DNA from: Periplaneta americana
Lineage: Eukaryota; Arthropoda; Insecta; Blattodea; Blattidae
Assembly (NCBI RefSeq): GCF_040183065.1
Contig: NC_091132.1
Span: 90,778,606-90,842,605 of the forward strand
Length of the DNA: 64,000 nucleotides
Reading direction: 5' to 3'
Positions 20,480 to 31,634 of the stretch are shown in pieces. Made by a program: the position numbers and the translations under genes. The notes under the pieces were generated by a model. That model was not told the origin of the DNA, ran no database searches, and saw only the letters and a program-made list of their open reading frames with translations. Each line of letters starts with the position of its first letter. Within the stretch, counting starts at the first letter, position 1.

Positions 20480-21060
20480 AACATACGAAAACAAAAAAAA
20501 CACACAAGATTGCAACCTCATTCAATAAATTAAATTATAATATGGCATACAGAACAAATAATACTCTACAAAACATCTCAACAGACGAACAACACAAACA
20601 TATACAACCACACAGGCGTATACAAACTTAAATGCAAAACCTGCAACAACTTCTGCATAGGACAAACAGGGTGATCATTTCAAACACGTTACAAAGAAAA
20701 CATCACAGCCATAACAAAATTACAAAACACTTCTACATATGCAGAACACATTACAAATGCTAACCACACCTACAGAGACATGAACACAGACATGGAAATG
20801 CTACAGATTCAACCAAAAAGCCCAGAAAGTAAACACAGTAGAACAATACGAAATATACAGACACACAAAAACACATCCAAATTAAATTCTCAATACAACT
20901 CAATTTCAGAACGCACACTCTTTGGCTCCACATTACACTACACAAACACCCCCCCCCCCAAAAGGAAACAAAACAAAAGGTGCCAAGACAAGCAACAACC
21001 ACTTCTGAAGATGGCCGATAGCAGGTTGAAACATGTAAACGTGGTAAAATAAAATGTAAC
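20480..21060 (+). pseudogene. Penelope-like GIY-YIG endonuclease relic
   Basis: From about 20605 the plus strand reads VYKLKCKTCNNFCIGQTG (GIY-YIG core with paired cysteines), a stop, then SFQTRYKE.ITAITKL, TSTYAEHITNANHTY and a tail rich in THKNTS. This is the C-terminal nuclease of a PLE. At least one in-frame stop and the absence of reverse transcriptase make it non-functional. The matching, inverted-and-broken copy is at 617-1300. A homopolymer run of C (about 20951-20959) lies in the tail. Confidence 0.85.
20995..21044 (+). ncRNA. Hammerhead-ribozyme-like motif in PLE terminus
   Basis: CCACTT (stem I), CTGAAGA core, one unpaired T, stem II GGCC/GGTT, GAAA, a two-pair stem III with AT loop, GTA as the NUH site, then AACGTGG closing stem I with one bulge. 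This fits the type I hammerhead with minimal stem III known from PLEs. Self-cleavage is untested. Confidence 0.6.
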
Positions 21061-22160
21061 ACAATAAAGAAAATAATACGTTTTCCGAAGTGATATAGTG
21101 TTAAAAGTTGAGTAATAAAGATGTATAAAAATAAATTACGAATTTAATCATTATAAAATATATTTATTTAAATTTTCAAACTCATGACTTATTATTCTTA
21201 TTACAAGTTAACATTTGCTAAAACATGCTAATAGAAAGATGTATATGAACGTTTTCCTATGTACAACATCATCAGATACATGATTTTTTATGATATCTAA
21301 CATAAGTTTGCTACGGTCAATGCGTGTGTGTTGGTCCACGTGGGCGCCAATCACGATGGTTGCTCTCTCCTTCCTCTGCCGCGTCGCCGACAAAGTCCGG
21401 ATCGGTTAGCTCAGCTGGGACGCCAATACACGATGCTGTCCCACGGTGGAGATGATCTCTTTTCAAGGACACTGCGGTTTTGTGGGTGATGGATTTTATT
21501 ATGATTTTTGCCGATCACACGAACACAATAAAAAAAAAACCATGGAGTAAAGTTCAACTAATCTGGTTTATTATGATCACGTCCCTACGTGAGTATGAAC
21601 GACGGAATACTGGCTGTTATCTTCTCCGTAATCTCGGCAACGTTTTTCTTCTATCGAACGCCTGTTTAAATCACCAATACTTTTTCCCGAATAAGTCACG
21701 AACTCGAAAACAGACCATTCGGGGTCGGCACTTTACCACCACGATCGGCTCAATGGCCGGGAATTGTATGAGAGCGCGTCTTGGTTCGCCACACGTTTAA
21801 ATACCTGTCGTGATGTCGCGCTCTCATGACGCTGCTTTCGTTGGCTAGCTTAAGACATCGCGCGCGTTCCTCGACAATGAAAACCCACGCTTCTGCGCTA
21901 GAGTTCAGTAATCTTGCGCGCTTCTTCGGGTTGAGTGCCCACACACTTAGGTTTAAGGTACTTGCCGCCTGCAAGACTATGAGGACAAAAGCACCTATTA
22001 TACGCTTCGCCACCCTCAACCGTTTGGGATCGAACACCTCAAGAAACGGAGAAATATCTGAGATGAAGCTATACCGTATTTGATATAAAAGAAATATCTC
22101 TTCCTATTACTAGACCAGCCGACTACAGCTTCAAGTTACAATGTGGAATGTACTCACTTT

Positions 22161-22164
<4 letters not shown>

Positions 22165-22212
<48 letters not shown>

Positions 22213-22228
22213 TATGTATGTATGTGTA

Positions 22229-22268
<40 letters not shown>
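22165..22268. repeat. Compound microsatellite (AAT)n, (TATG)n, (TA)n
   Basis: About 22165-22211 AAT repeats, then TATG repeats, then TA repeats to 22268. Confidence 0.95.
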
Positions 22269-22273
<5 letters not shown>

Positions 22274-22309
22274 GTAAGAAGTTAAGTTATGAGTTTTATG
22301 TAATAAGTG

Positions 22310-23245
22310 CTTAATTTAATTTAAAGGAATATGTTAATTTCGATTTATTAATTTGCATTTGAAATACTAATTTTCCAAATTGATATGTGACATGGTATGT
22401 TTGTACATAAAACTCACATTACATATTAGTATGTTACAAAATATTTATTAATAATGGGTGTTCATTTCAAAGTGAGTCATGACGTCACTGTAGATGAGTC
22501 AGCGATTTGAATCGAGTTTCAGTTTTTGTGTCAGAGAAGTTGCCTTTTAATCAAGACGTTCAATCTGAACTTGAGAACGTGTACGGTGTAACTTGAACGT
22601 CGTAGCAACAGATGGCGGTCTACCATAACCTCTTTCGAACTGTGTTTTGCGCGGGCAAGTCGTAAGCAGGGTATTTGTTATCATCGGTTGCGTACGGCAA
22701 CATTCCACAATACAAATCAAATGTTCCGTATCCATGTTGACCGTCGAAGTTAATGTCAACAAATACGTAAGTAATCGTCTTAACCCCCTCCCCATGTCCC
22801 GACAGTAAGAAAAAACTCATCGCAGTACGTGTTTCGAAACAGTTCACATTCCTGCCACTACCGGCGTTACCGTACGTATCGGTACGTACGCTTCTGAATG
22901 AACGCCGTACTTGCTAGGCAACTTCTCTGGCACATAAGTAATACACCTCTGCGGAAGTGTAGGAAGATTGAATTCTCTAGGCTCATCGACTAGCCACATG
23001 ACGGCATACAGCGAGCCATGTCACACTTTGAACTGAACACCCAGTACTGTTAAAAGTTAAAATTGAAGAAAAACATCGTCATAATTATATAAGTTAATAT
23101 TTTATATTGGATTCAAAATTCACGTAAACTTTGTTAACGTTATAATTAATTGTACATAAATATTTTGTGATGTTATAGAAATTAGTATTTCAAATGCAAA
23201 TTATTAAATTGAAATTAACGTAATCTTAATCCGTTAAAATTTAAC
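22310..23245. repeat. Inverted repeat flanking a TIR element
   Basis: About 22310-22440 and 23090-23245 are inverted copies (shared TTTGCATTTGAAATACTAATTT). They surround the element at 22456-23042. Confidence 0.75.
22456..23042. mobile_element. Non-autonomous DNA transposon, 587 bp
   Basis: The terminal inverted repeat GGGTGTTCA(T/G)TTCAAAGTG is followed by a longer imperfect match. No transposase and no clear target duplication, so the superfamily is open. The interior is GC-richer than the surroundings, with a palindromic ACGTAC-rich patch near 22870-22890. Confidence 0.65.
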
Positions 23246-23332
23246 TGAAGAATACTGTTGGAGAATCTTTGAAGTGTATTGTAAAAATATCCATATATTT
23301 TAAATATTATGTATGTCATTATTGTATTAATT

Positions 23333-23479
23333 AAGGCTCGTTGAGTGGAACAGAAAGCCTAAGGGCCTTAACTCTGCCATCGAAAATAAGACATTATATT
23401 CTATTCTATTCTATTCTATTCTATTCTATTCTATTCTATTCTATTCTATTCTATTCTATTCTATTCTATTCTATTCTAT
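23333..23479 (+). mobile_element. LINE 3' tail seeding a (TTCTA)n microsatellite
   Basis: The motif GTTGAGTGGAACAGAAAGCC...GGCCTTAACTCTGCCA matches 49500-49548 and the minus-strand end of the LINE at 53060-53945. It is followed at 23397-23479 by about 16 TTCTA units. Interpreted as a severely 5'-truncated LINE insertion. Confidence 0.75.
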
Positions 23480-23530
23480 TATTCCTTTCAATTACATTAA
23501 GCACTTGTTACAAAACATTCATGACTTAAC

Positions 23531-23536
<6 letters not shown>

Positions 23537-23593
<57 letters not shown>
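23537..23593. repeat. (AT)n microsatellite
   Basis: Uninterrupted AT repeat, about 57 bp. Confidence 0.95.
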
Positions 23594-23595
<2 letters not shown>

Positions 23596-23878
23596 GTAAA
23601 AACAACCATGTATTTGATGATGCCGTACAGGCGAAAACGTTAATACATTTCTTACTATTAACATGTTTTAGCAAATGTTAATTTGTAATAAGAATGATAA
23701 GTCATATGGTTGAAAATTTAAATAAATATATTCTATAATCTTTGTAACTGACTTAACGGGAAACCAAAATGAATTGTAGAAGTTAATCATGCCAACATAT
23801 AAACAGAGTGTAATTTTTCGAGCAACAGTGAAGGCCAGACGTGTGTTTGTATCGCTCCCAGAGTGTCATAAAAGTGAA

Positions 23879-24638
23879 AATGGTTAGGAAGCAAACAGGG
23901 AACAACAAAAGTGACGCATCGACATCCGAGGAAAAAAAAAGTGGCATAGAATCATAGTGTTGTCATCAATACTATGAAGAAAATGTTTGAGGAGGTTAAA
24001 TCTTTCATTAACGCGGAAGTGAGTGACCTCAAGAAATCTGTAGAATTTATTTCGAATAAATTTGATGTCTTTAGCGAGGAGCTGAAGTCAGCAAAAGAAG
24101 AAATCAAGAATCTAACGAAGGAGAACGAATTGTTGAAGCTGGAGATAGGTGAAATAAAACAGTACTCACGTAGGGACAATGTCGTTGTTTTTGGAGTGCC
24201 GGAAGCTCCAAATGAAAACGTATGTGAAGTGATAGACAATGTGTCAGTAGCCATTGGAGGCAGTCAATACGTCCCGGATATCAGTGTAGCGCATCGACTC
24301 CCATCCAAGCCAGGTGAACCCCGACCATTGTCATCCGTTTCATGAGGAGAAGGAGCAAGGATGAATGGTTGCAGTGCTACAAGAACGAGGCGCGAAAGGA
24401 CAACAACGGATCCGGCATCCCACTTCAGAAGTTGGACGAGAACCTACCTACCGGAAGGTTCTCGGCAGGGGACCATTTAACAGCCGCGACTAGAAGTCTG
24501 CTGAATAGCACAAGAGATGCCGCCAGGAACAAAAACTACCAATTCGTCTGGACAAGGGATGGAAAAGTACTGGTTCGCAGAGATGAAAGAAGTCTGGTTA
24601 TTAAGATAAGTAGTACATATGACATAAATAACCTGTAA
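23879..24638 (+). pseudogene. LINE ORF1 (coiled coil, nucleic-acid binding)
   Basis: Starts at ATG 23879 (MVRKQTGNNKSD). A frame change occurs near the run of A at about 23930, and another near 24320 between PGEPRP and IVIRFMRRR. Between them is a heptad-like coiled coil (roughly 24000-24160). Next come the SRRDNVVVFGVPE strand motif and the AHRLPS segment found in ORF1-type RNA-binding domains, then KDEWLQCYKNEAR and a C-terminal DGKVLVRRDERS segment. ORF1 proteins coat LINE RNA and act as chaperones. Two frameshifts inactivate it. Confidence 0.75.
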
Positions 24639-24696
24639 AGTCTTGCACATTATTCCAAACGTTTACTTTCTAGTATTTTCTTAATGTTAACTAACA

Positions 24697-26080
24697 ATGG
24701 AACACAATAATATTATAAATAAACTTAACCAGTACTACCACGAAAACAACAACGCCACAGAAAATTTCGAAGACCTCTCTCTCTGCAACAGTTATATTAG
24801 CACTAGTCTATCACATTTAAAAATTCTTCATCTAAATATTCGTACTATAAATAAAACTTATGATGAATTTTGTGTATTACTAGAAAATTTTACTTTCATT
24901 TTCGATATAATAGTTCTTACTGAAGCCTGGATCGATCATGATAACGGTTTTGACTTACATGGCTATAAAAAATACGTTAAAATAAATAAATATAATAAAT
25001 GTGGTGGAATAGTGGTATATTTTAAAGATTATATTAACGTCTGCTCTAAGGATGTAGAATTTAATCACTGTAACTCTATTCATTTTGACTTTTCTATAGG
25101 CGATATTCCATTTTCTCTAACAGCAATTTACAGATATCCAAATAACTGCAAAATTGATTTCCTGGATAGCTTTGAACAATCTTTGTATGAACTAAAAGAC
25201 GTTAAAAATCATATTATTTTAGGTGACATTAGTATTCAAATTTTAGAACACAATTTAGATAACTCTGGCAACAGATATTTGAATATTATGCATGAATATT
25301 TTTTTTTAAATACTTAAATGCTCCTACTCGATATAATGCATGCCTTGATCATATATTCTTCAAAACATCTATTAACTTAGATTTCAAATCTGGAGTATAT
25401 AATAGTGCAATTACGGACCATTATATGGTATTTGGACTAGTCACTATCACCACTAAAGATATTATTACGGATCCCATCATAAATTCACATAATAATTGCA
25501 AGCAACATATTAATTACAAAGACATAGTCTCAAATATTAGCTCAGAGACCTGGGAAACGGTTTTTGGTTGCCAAAACGCTGAAGTTAGTTTTCAAAATTT
25601 TTACAAAATACTCCGCAATCTAATAACTAAGTATACCTTTCATACTTGTAATAATGTACCCAGTAAATATAAAAAAATAAAACCCTGGATCACTTCGGGT
25701 ATTGTTAAATCAATACGCACAAGAGACAGACTAACCAAAAAAGTAAAACGTGAACCTTTGAATGAAGATTTATGAAAAAAATATAAAACGTACAGAAATA
25801 TCTTAACTTGCGTTATAAGAAATATGAAAGTTAGTTACTACTCAGAGAAATTTGTCAACAATAGGAATGAGCCCAAAAGATTTTGGCAGACTATTAACGG
25901 TGCTACCAACGTTTCAACAAATAAAAGCTGCAGTATTATGGAAATAGTAAATAAAGCTGGCTTAATTATTAAGAATCATTATGATACTGCAAACGAATTT
26001 AATGCTCATTTTACAAACATAGGACACAATATAGCATCAAAAATAAACAAAAACACAAGACTCTCTTCTTCCTTTTCTTA

Positions 26081-26114
<34 letters not shown>

Positions 26115-28997
26115 CCATCACCATCATCAATGTTCATGTTTCCCGTAAGTGATAAAGAAATTATAACTATTGCTAAAACTTTAAAAAATAATGTGGCTCC
26201 GGGTGTTGATGGTATCACTACTAGAACACTCAAAATGATTATTGAACCTATATCGAAACCACTAACCCATGTCTTTAATTTGTGAATATCACAAAGTGTA
26301 TTTCCAACTGATCTTGAATGTGATGTAGTAATACCTATATACTAATCTGGTGACAGAAACAATCTCAGTAACTACAGACCCATCTCACTCTTACCAAGTC
26401 TGTCTAAACTATTAGAAAAATGTATTAAAAGCAGGCTAATTAATTTCTTAGAAAAAAAACAGTCTATTAAGTCAAAAGCAGTTTGGTTTCCGTACTAACA
26501 TGAGCACGGACGACGCTATTATGAACGTAACATTAAGGATTAGCAAAGAATTAGACTCGGGTAAAAAATGTTTAGGAGTTTGTCTAGATATTCAAAAAGC
26601 CTTCGATACTGTAGACCAGGCTCTGCCAAGTCGAGTCAAGATCGCGAGAGGGCGTACAGGCCTACTTATGTCTTCCACTGCGGGCAGTACACTTGTAAAC
26701 TGCAGTCTATCAGTGGTGGAACCTATCGAGGTCGCTTGGGGCACCGGTGCACTGCATTTTGCACCAGGAATATTTATGTGCTAAAAACATGAACCTTAGC
26801 AATGTAATGGATGTTGTTATGCGAACAATTAATTTCATAAGGTCTAAAGGACTCAATCACAGGGACTTCAGGGCACTGCTTGATGTTATTAACAGTGTGG
26901 GGATTTACTCTACCATACCGAGGTAAGGTGGTTAAGTCGAAAAATTCTGGAACGTTTTCTCGCACTTAGAAATGAAACTGCCTTATTTATGGATGTACAT
27001 GGGAAACCTGTTAGAAGCCTTGGACATGGAAGAATATATAAGAATAATGCAACAATTGTGCGAAGTTTCGAACGTAGATTTGAGGATACTAGAGAACTTG
27101 AACAACAATTTAAGATATTTGCAATATCTTTTTCAGTGAGTGTCCTGGATATTCCTGCTGAAGTACAATTAGAAATACTTGATTTACAAATCGATATTGA
27201 GCTAAAGGATAAGTATCAAAACAGAAAAAGTATTAGCCATTTCTATACTTGTTTTCCACGAGAAAGGTTTCCTAAACAGTACAATCTTGCTGCAAGAAGT
27301 TGTGAATGTTCGGGACATCCTACGTATGCGAAACACTGTTTTGTTTAATGAAGTTTACAAAGTCACGTCACAGAAACAACTAAGTGATGAACACTTGAAA
27401 GCATGTTTGCGATTGGCTGGTACTAAAACAATAGCTCCGAGAATTAAATAGCTGCTTACTAACAGAAAACTGAAAAAATCGCCGCGGATCTCTGATGTTT
27501 AAGAAAAAGTACTATTATTAGAGAATTGTATTTGAATAATAATGTTTGTACTGTTGTTTTATTTTGTTAATTGAATTGTATAGCAATGAGAAGAAGACAA
27601 ACAGTATATTAATCTGTATAAAAGTGTATATTTTGTTTTGTTTCATTATTGTGCAAACATGCAAAAATTTGTTTCGTATATAGTTAACTGTACAAAATTG
27701 TATAGAGTACTGTTTTGCAGTATAGTGGAATTAACAGTGAAAGCGTGCTTCAATTAAAAGCTGAAATTAATTTACATTCTTATTACAAATTTGGTTCACA
27801 TACAAGTTGTCAGCTCCGCCACTGTGGAAGCAGCTCCCTTGCCCGCAGCCGTACGTCAGGGCTTGAGGGTTTGTACTTACGCACGAGAGTGTAGTCACTT
27901 GACGGTCCCTGCTGTAGACCATAGTGTACTCACTTCTAAACTTCATGCCTACGGTATTAAAGGAATCGCTTTAAATTTATTTAAGTCATACTTAAGCAAC
28001 AGATCCCAATTAACGAAATTTAACGACCAACACAGTGAAATTCGTAATATAAATATAGGTGTGCCACAAGGTACAGTTTTAGGCCCACTACTATTTTTAA
28101 TATACATCAATGACTTGCTAAATATTGATATAGGAAACACATCTGGAGATATATTTGCATATGCCGATGATATAGCCGTAATTTTTAGTGGATCGAATTG
28201 GAATGATGCCTACCTAAATAGAGGTATAAATATAATTAAGAAAAGGTTAGATGAAAATTTGCTCTCATTGAACATTCCAAAAACAACTGCAGTTCCTTTT
28301 ACATTAATGGCTTCTAGACTGAGAAAAATCAAACTCGATAAGGATACAAATTTAAAAATACACAATTGCGGTAACATAAACTTGATTGATTGTAATGGCT
28401 CTAACTTGACAGAATCCAAGCAAGTAAAATACTTAGGTGTTGTCATTGATCAATATTTAAGATGGAATAAACATGTAACATATTTATGTAATAGGTTACG
28501 GAAAACAATTCACAACTTTGTAACCCTTCGTGCATATATGCCTATCTATGTTCTCCGTGTTGTTTATCTAGCCTTATTTCAATCAGTCATTCAATACGGA
28601 ATAATAGGACGGGGTGGAATGACAAAGACTATCTTAACTCCATTAATATTAACTACAAAAACGTATCATCAAAATTTTTCTGCATAAACCACTTGATCAT
28701 CCGACACAATTTATTTATTCTGAATTCCAAGTACTAAGAATTGAGCAAATATATAAACATACATTACTAACTTATTTTCACAAAAATCGAATGAATTTTA
28801 TAACTGAAAAACATATAAAAAACACCAGTAGAAATGTCCCTACTCTTTTGGCAGAACCTAAATGCCACACTACAGCTGGATTAAGACACAGTAGGAATTA
28901 TGGACCAAGACTATACAATTCAGTATTGAAAAATAATCCAGACCTAAGCAATTTACACATTCTTAAGTTTAAAAATAAAGTAAAAAAGTTTGTATGA
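24697..28997 (+). pseudogene. LINE ORF2 (endonuclease and reverse transcriptase)
   Basis: The endonuclease begins at 24697 with the LHLNIRTINK motif and LTEAWI (catalytic Glu). The expected GDFN motif is altered to GDIS. A frameshift near 25310 precedes LDHIF and the ITDHYMV histidine motif. The reverse transcriptase begins after a polyserine tract at about 26085-26126 and continues VAPGVDGI, NYRPISLLPSLSKLLEK and DIQKAFDTVD. The hAT interrupts at 26617. It resumes at about 27912 with HSVLTSKLHAYGI, GVPQGTVLGPLLFLIYINDL and the YADD box (about 28158-28170). The C-terminal part continues to the stop at 28997 after another frameshift near 28620. Stops at about 25774 and 26283 also break the frame. 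Confidence 0.85.
26617..27911 (+). mobile_element. Deleted hAT transposon inside LINE ORF2
   Basis: The insert starts CAGGCTCTGCCAAGT and ends with the inverse of CAGGGACCGTCAAGT. It is bounded by the perfect 8-bp duplication CTGTAGAC (26609-26616, 27912-27919). Deleting it and one duplication restores the LINE frame DTVD-HSVLTSK. It retains C-terminal hAT transposase pieces: about 26790-26960 reads NVMDVVMRTINFIRSKGLNHRDF. About 26980-27340 reads a long decayed segment with LYMDVHGKPVRSLG-like and EVQLEILDLQ motifs. About 27345-27450 reads SDEHLKACLRLAGT in fragments. These resemble the GTF2IRD2/ZBED-like hAT group. 1295 bp, non-autonomous. Confidence 0.9.
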
Positions 28998-29164
28998 TAT
29001 TTGATAAATTTTATTATTATTTTTTTTAAGTGTTACTAAAATTATATGGTACTAATGTTTATTGTATTTATCTGATGCATGTAACTTATAAGATAAAACA
29101 TTGTAATAAATATAAATTAGATCATTTTTTTAATTAATAACAGTGTATATCTTCAATAAAGGAT

Positions 29165-29609
29165 TCCTTAGCATCGCCACAGATTCACTTGATTGTACTT
29201 GTCTCTATATCTTGTCACTAGAAAGTTTTTGAAATTTATATTTTCCCCGCCATTCATAAAATATTTTGATATGATACCTCTTGCACAAAAGGAGAGATCT
29301 ATAACTGAAACTTGATTAATATATTTCAGTATTATTTGTAGTTATCCTGGTAATAATGAACAGTTTGACTCGTAGACATTTTGTTCTTGCAGCATTAACT
29401 TCCCATGTTTGTGTGAGAAGATTCGTAGAGAACGGCAGTTACGTAGACTTTCAGCTCCCCCCTACTACCATTAATGCACAACACAATGTCAATACGGCGG
29501 TTGCTGTGGTCTGCGATAAAACGAACGTTTCTGTTGATTTTCGAGTTCGTCATTTTTTCCGGTTATTATATGCTTATTTAAGTTGTGTTAACTCTTGCTA
29601 GTGGTTTTA
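29165..29609. other. Spacer between LINE ends
   Basis: No supported gene; a chance frame at 29356-29601 shows no recognisable motif. Confidence 0.5.
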
Positions 29610-29686
29610 TATTTTATTTTACCGTCTTAGTGTTTGTTTTATTATTGTAAATATTTTTGTTTTTTCACTGTTATTATTATTATTAA

Positions 29687-29732
<46 letters not shown>

Positions 29733-29900
29733 GTTAGTATTATTTATATCATCAGCATTATTATTTGAACCCTGTAAAATTTATGTAGACTACTCGACTG
29801 TACCCGAGCACGAGCATATGCTCATTTCGGGTATCTATTCATATGTATTCAATTCAAATGTAAATTGTAAATAAATTTGAATTTGAATTTGAATTTGAAG
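29610..29900 (+). mobile_element. LINE 3' end with (TTTGAA)n tail
   Basis: An (ATT)n tract (about 29671-29732) is followed by a conserved-looking 3' end. This contains a small hairpin, CCCGAGCACGAGCAT/ATGCTCATTTCGGG, and ends in four TTTGAA repeats. Short-repeat tails with a terminal hairpin are typical of non-LTR elements. The 5' side is truncated. Confidence 0.65.
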
Positions 29901-29904
29901 TATG

Positions 29905-30104
29905 AATTAAGGTTTATTTAACGAATCTCGCAACTGCCAAGGTTATATCAGCGACGCAGATGTGCCGGAATTTTGTCCCGCAGGAGTTCTTTTACATGCC
30001 AGTAAATCTATTGACAAAAACCTGTCGCATTTAAGCCGAGATCGAACCCACAACCTCGAGCATAGAAGGCCAGCGCTATACCGACTACGCTACCCAGGCC
30101 AATC
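29905..30104 (-). mobile_element. tRNA-derived SINE
   Basis: The minus strand starts GGCCTGGGTAGCGTAGTCGG (A box) with GTGGGTTCGATCTC (B box). It is followed by a body with CTGGCATGTAAAAGAACTCC and CGCTGATATAACCTTGGCAG, ending TTAAATAAACC. A family distinct from the other SINEs here. Confidence 0.85.
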
Positions 30105-30185
30105 TGTGTATTATTAAATATTGTCGAAAGCATATCAAAGCTGTAATAGAAATTATGAAAACAATATAGTTTTATTACATTCGAT

Positions 30186-30244
30186 AAAATGCCCATGAAG
30201 CTGATTTTTCACGCAGGGTGAAAAATCAGCTTCATGGGCATTTT
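30186..30244. repeat. Perfect 27-bp inverted repeat with 5-nt loop
   Basis: The left arm 30186-30212 (AAAATGCCCATGAAGCTG...) and right arm 30218-30244 are exact reverse complements with loop GCAGG. No MITE termini or target duplication are visible around it. Confidence 0.97.
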
Positions 30245-30664
30245 CTCCTTCAGAACAGGAACAACGTAGTAACATCTGTCGCCTTCAGTAAAGTGTTCCA
30301 TATCTATTTCTATTAAATGTGGAAGTAGGCTATATCAGAAGTTCACTACAATAATTTTGGGAGATTTTAACAAATTTAATAAATAATGACATAATTTCGT
30401 ACTTTCCTAATTTTATAAATTTACAATTTTGTATTTTGATTACCTCTAAACTAGAATTTTATGTTCTTAATTCCTAGGTTTTAATTTTAAAATGATTTTT
30501 AATGTAAGACATATAGGCCTAATAAGTTTTCTTCGAGATTATAAATGCTTTAACATCTATGTCAATATATAGCGTATAATATTATGTAGATTCATTTTGT
30601 ATATCAGTTAGCTGTGGACTATTTTTGTGAACTTATTTGTTTTGTCATAGTATTATATTATACA
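30245..30664. other. Spacer, nothing recognised
   Basis: AT-rich sequence without a gene or repeat signal. Confidence 0.5.
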
Positions 30665-31448
30665 GAATGATTCAGGAGGATTTACCGCCACTTACAGAGC
30701 TAATATCCGAAGACATTCTCAGAGAAAAAGTCATATAAACATGTGTCCTAATCGCAATATGTTCAAAATTACACTAATTTGAAGTTGTTTGTAAAATACT
30801 ATTATTCTTTAGTTTTATGGGTAAAAGAATATTACAGATAAAGAATGAACTATTCAGGAGTACGCCTATAATTTCTTTAATTAGCTAGTATTGTGAAGCT
30901 AAAAATGTGTTGTGATTTCCATAGTTTTTTTCTACAGAATTTTTTTTATTTGTAACTACAAAATTATATTTTTTTTACGCATTTATCACCAGAACTGTTA
31001 CAAATCACCCCACTCTTATAAATTCCTTAAGACTGTACATTAGGATGCTTAATTACGCATTATGCGAAATTATACAGTTCAATTATAATTGACCTGTACA
31101 GAATGAAGTTCTTAAACTCATGTGATTTGTAACAATTTTTCTGATAAGTGCATAAGAATGATGCAATTTTTAGTTAAAAATTCAAAAATAAAATCTGTAC
31201 AAAACAATTAACAACACATTTTAGCTTCAGAACACTAGCCAATTAAATAAATGATACCTCTAAATAGTTCGTTCTCTAGCTGTAATATTATTTTACCCTT
31301 AAAAATAAAGACAAATTTATTTTACTAACAATTTCAAATTAGTGTGACTCTGAAAATATTGAGATTAGGACATACCTTTATATGAGATTTTTGCTCAGAA
31401 TGTCTTCGGAAGTAAGCTCCGTAAGTGGCGATAAATCCTCGTGAATTA
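30665..31448. mobile_element. Foldback transposon, about 310-340-bp arms
   Basis: The left arm (about 30665-31010, GATTCAGGAGGATTTACCGC...) and right arm (about 31130-31448) match inverted over nearly their whole length at roughly 80-85%. Markers are CCGAAGACATTCT, CACTAATTTGAA and GTTACAAATCAC. There is a central stretch of about 120 bp. No coding capacity. Confidence 0.85.
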
Positions 31449-31509
31449 CTACATATATAATGTATTGTGTTGTATTATATATTATATTGTATTGTATTGT
31501 ATTTCATTG

Positions 31510-31634
31510 TATTATATTATATTATACTGTACTATACTATACTATACTATATTATATTATATTATATTATATTATATTATATTATATTATATTATATTAT
31601 ATTATATTATATTATATTATATTATATTATATTG
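31510..31634. repeat. (TATAT)n minisatellite
   Basis: Pentanucleotide ATTAT repeat, nearly perfect from about 31540. A related tract continues on the other side of the MITE at 31884-31930. Confidence 0.95.

Larger units (their letters stand above)
21150..23745. mobile_element. Foldback PLE-like element with inverted ends
   Basis: About 21150-21297 (minus) and 23595-23745 (plus) are inverted copies sharing TTTAGCAAATGTTAA, TTGTAATAAGAAT, AAATTTAAATAAATATATT and a hammerhead-like core. The right copy (about 23601-23633) has stem I ATGTAT/ATACAT, TTGATGA (C to T at the first core base), stem II GCC/GGC, GAAA and TTA. The left copy keeps CTGATGA and TTC. The interior is filled with other repeats. 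Confidence 0.55.
23775..29160 (+). mobile_element. Jockey/CR1-like LINE, two ORFs, interrupted
   Basis: A non-LTR retrotransposon with 5' leader, ORF1 (23879-24638), ORF2 (24697-about 28997) and an AT-rich 3' region to about 29160. The ORF2 order is AP endonuclease, reverse transcriptase, then a C-terminal region. It is split at 26617-27911 by a hAT. Apart from the hAT, several frameshifts and stops are present, so it is inactive. The exact clade cannot be fixed by eye. Confidence 0.8.

Noticed and set aside
21390-21450. Possible tRNA A box (GGTTAGCTCAGCTGGGACGC)
   Set aside because: No B box or cloverleaf follows within the right distance.
29356-29601. 81-codon frame as a host gene
   Set aside because: No motif, no splice or start context, and it sits between LINE remnants.
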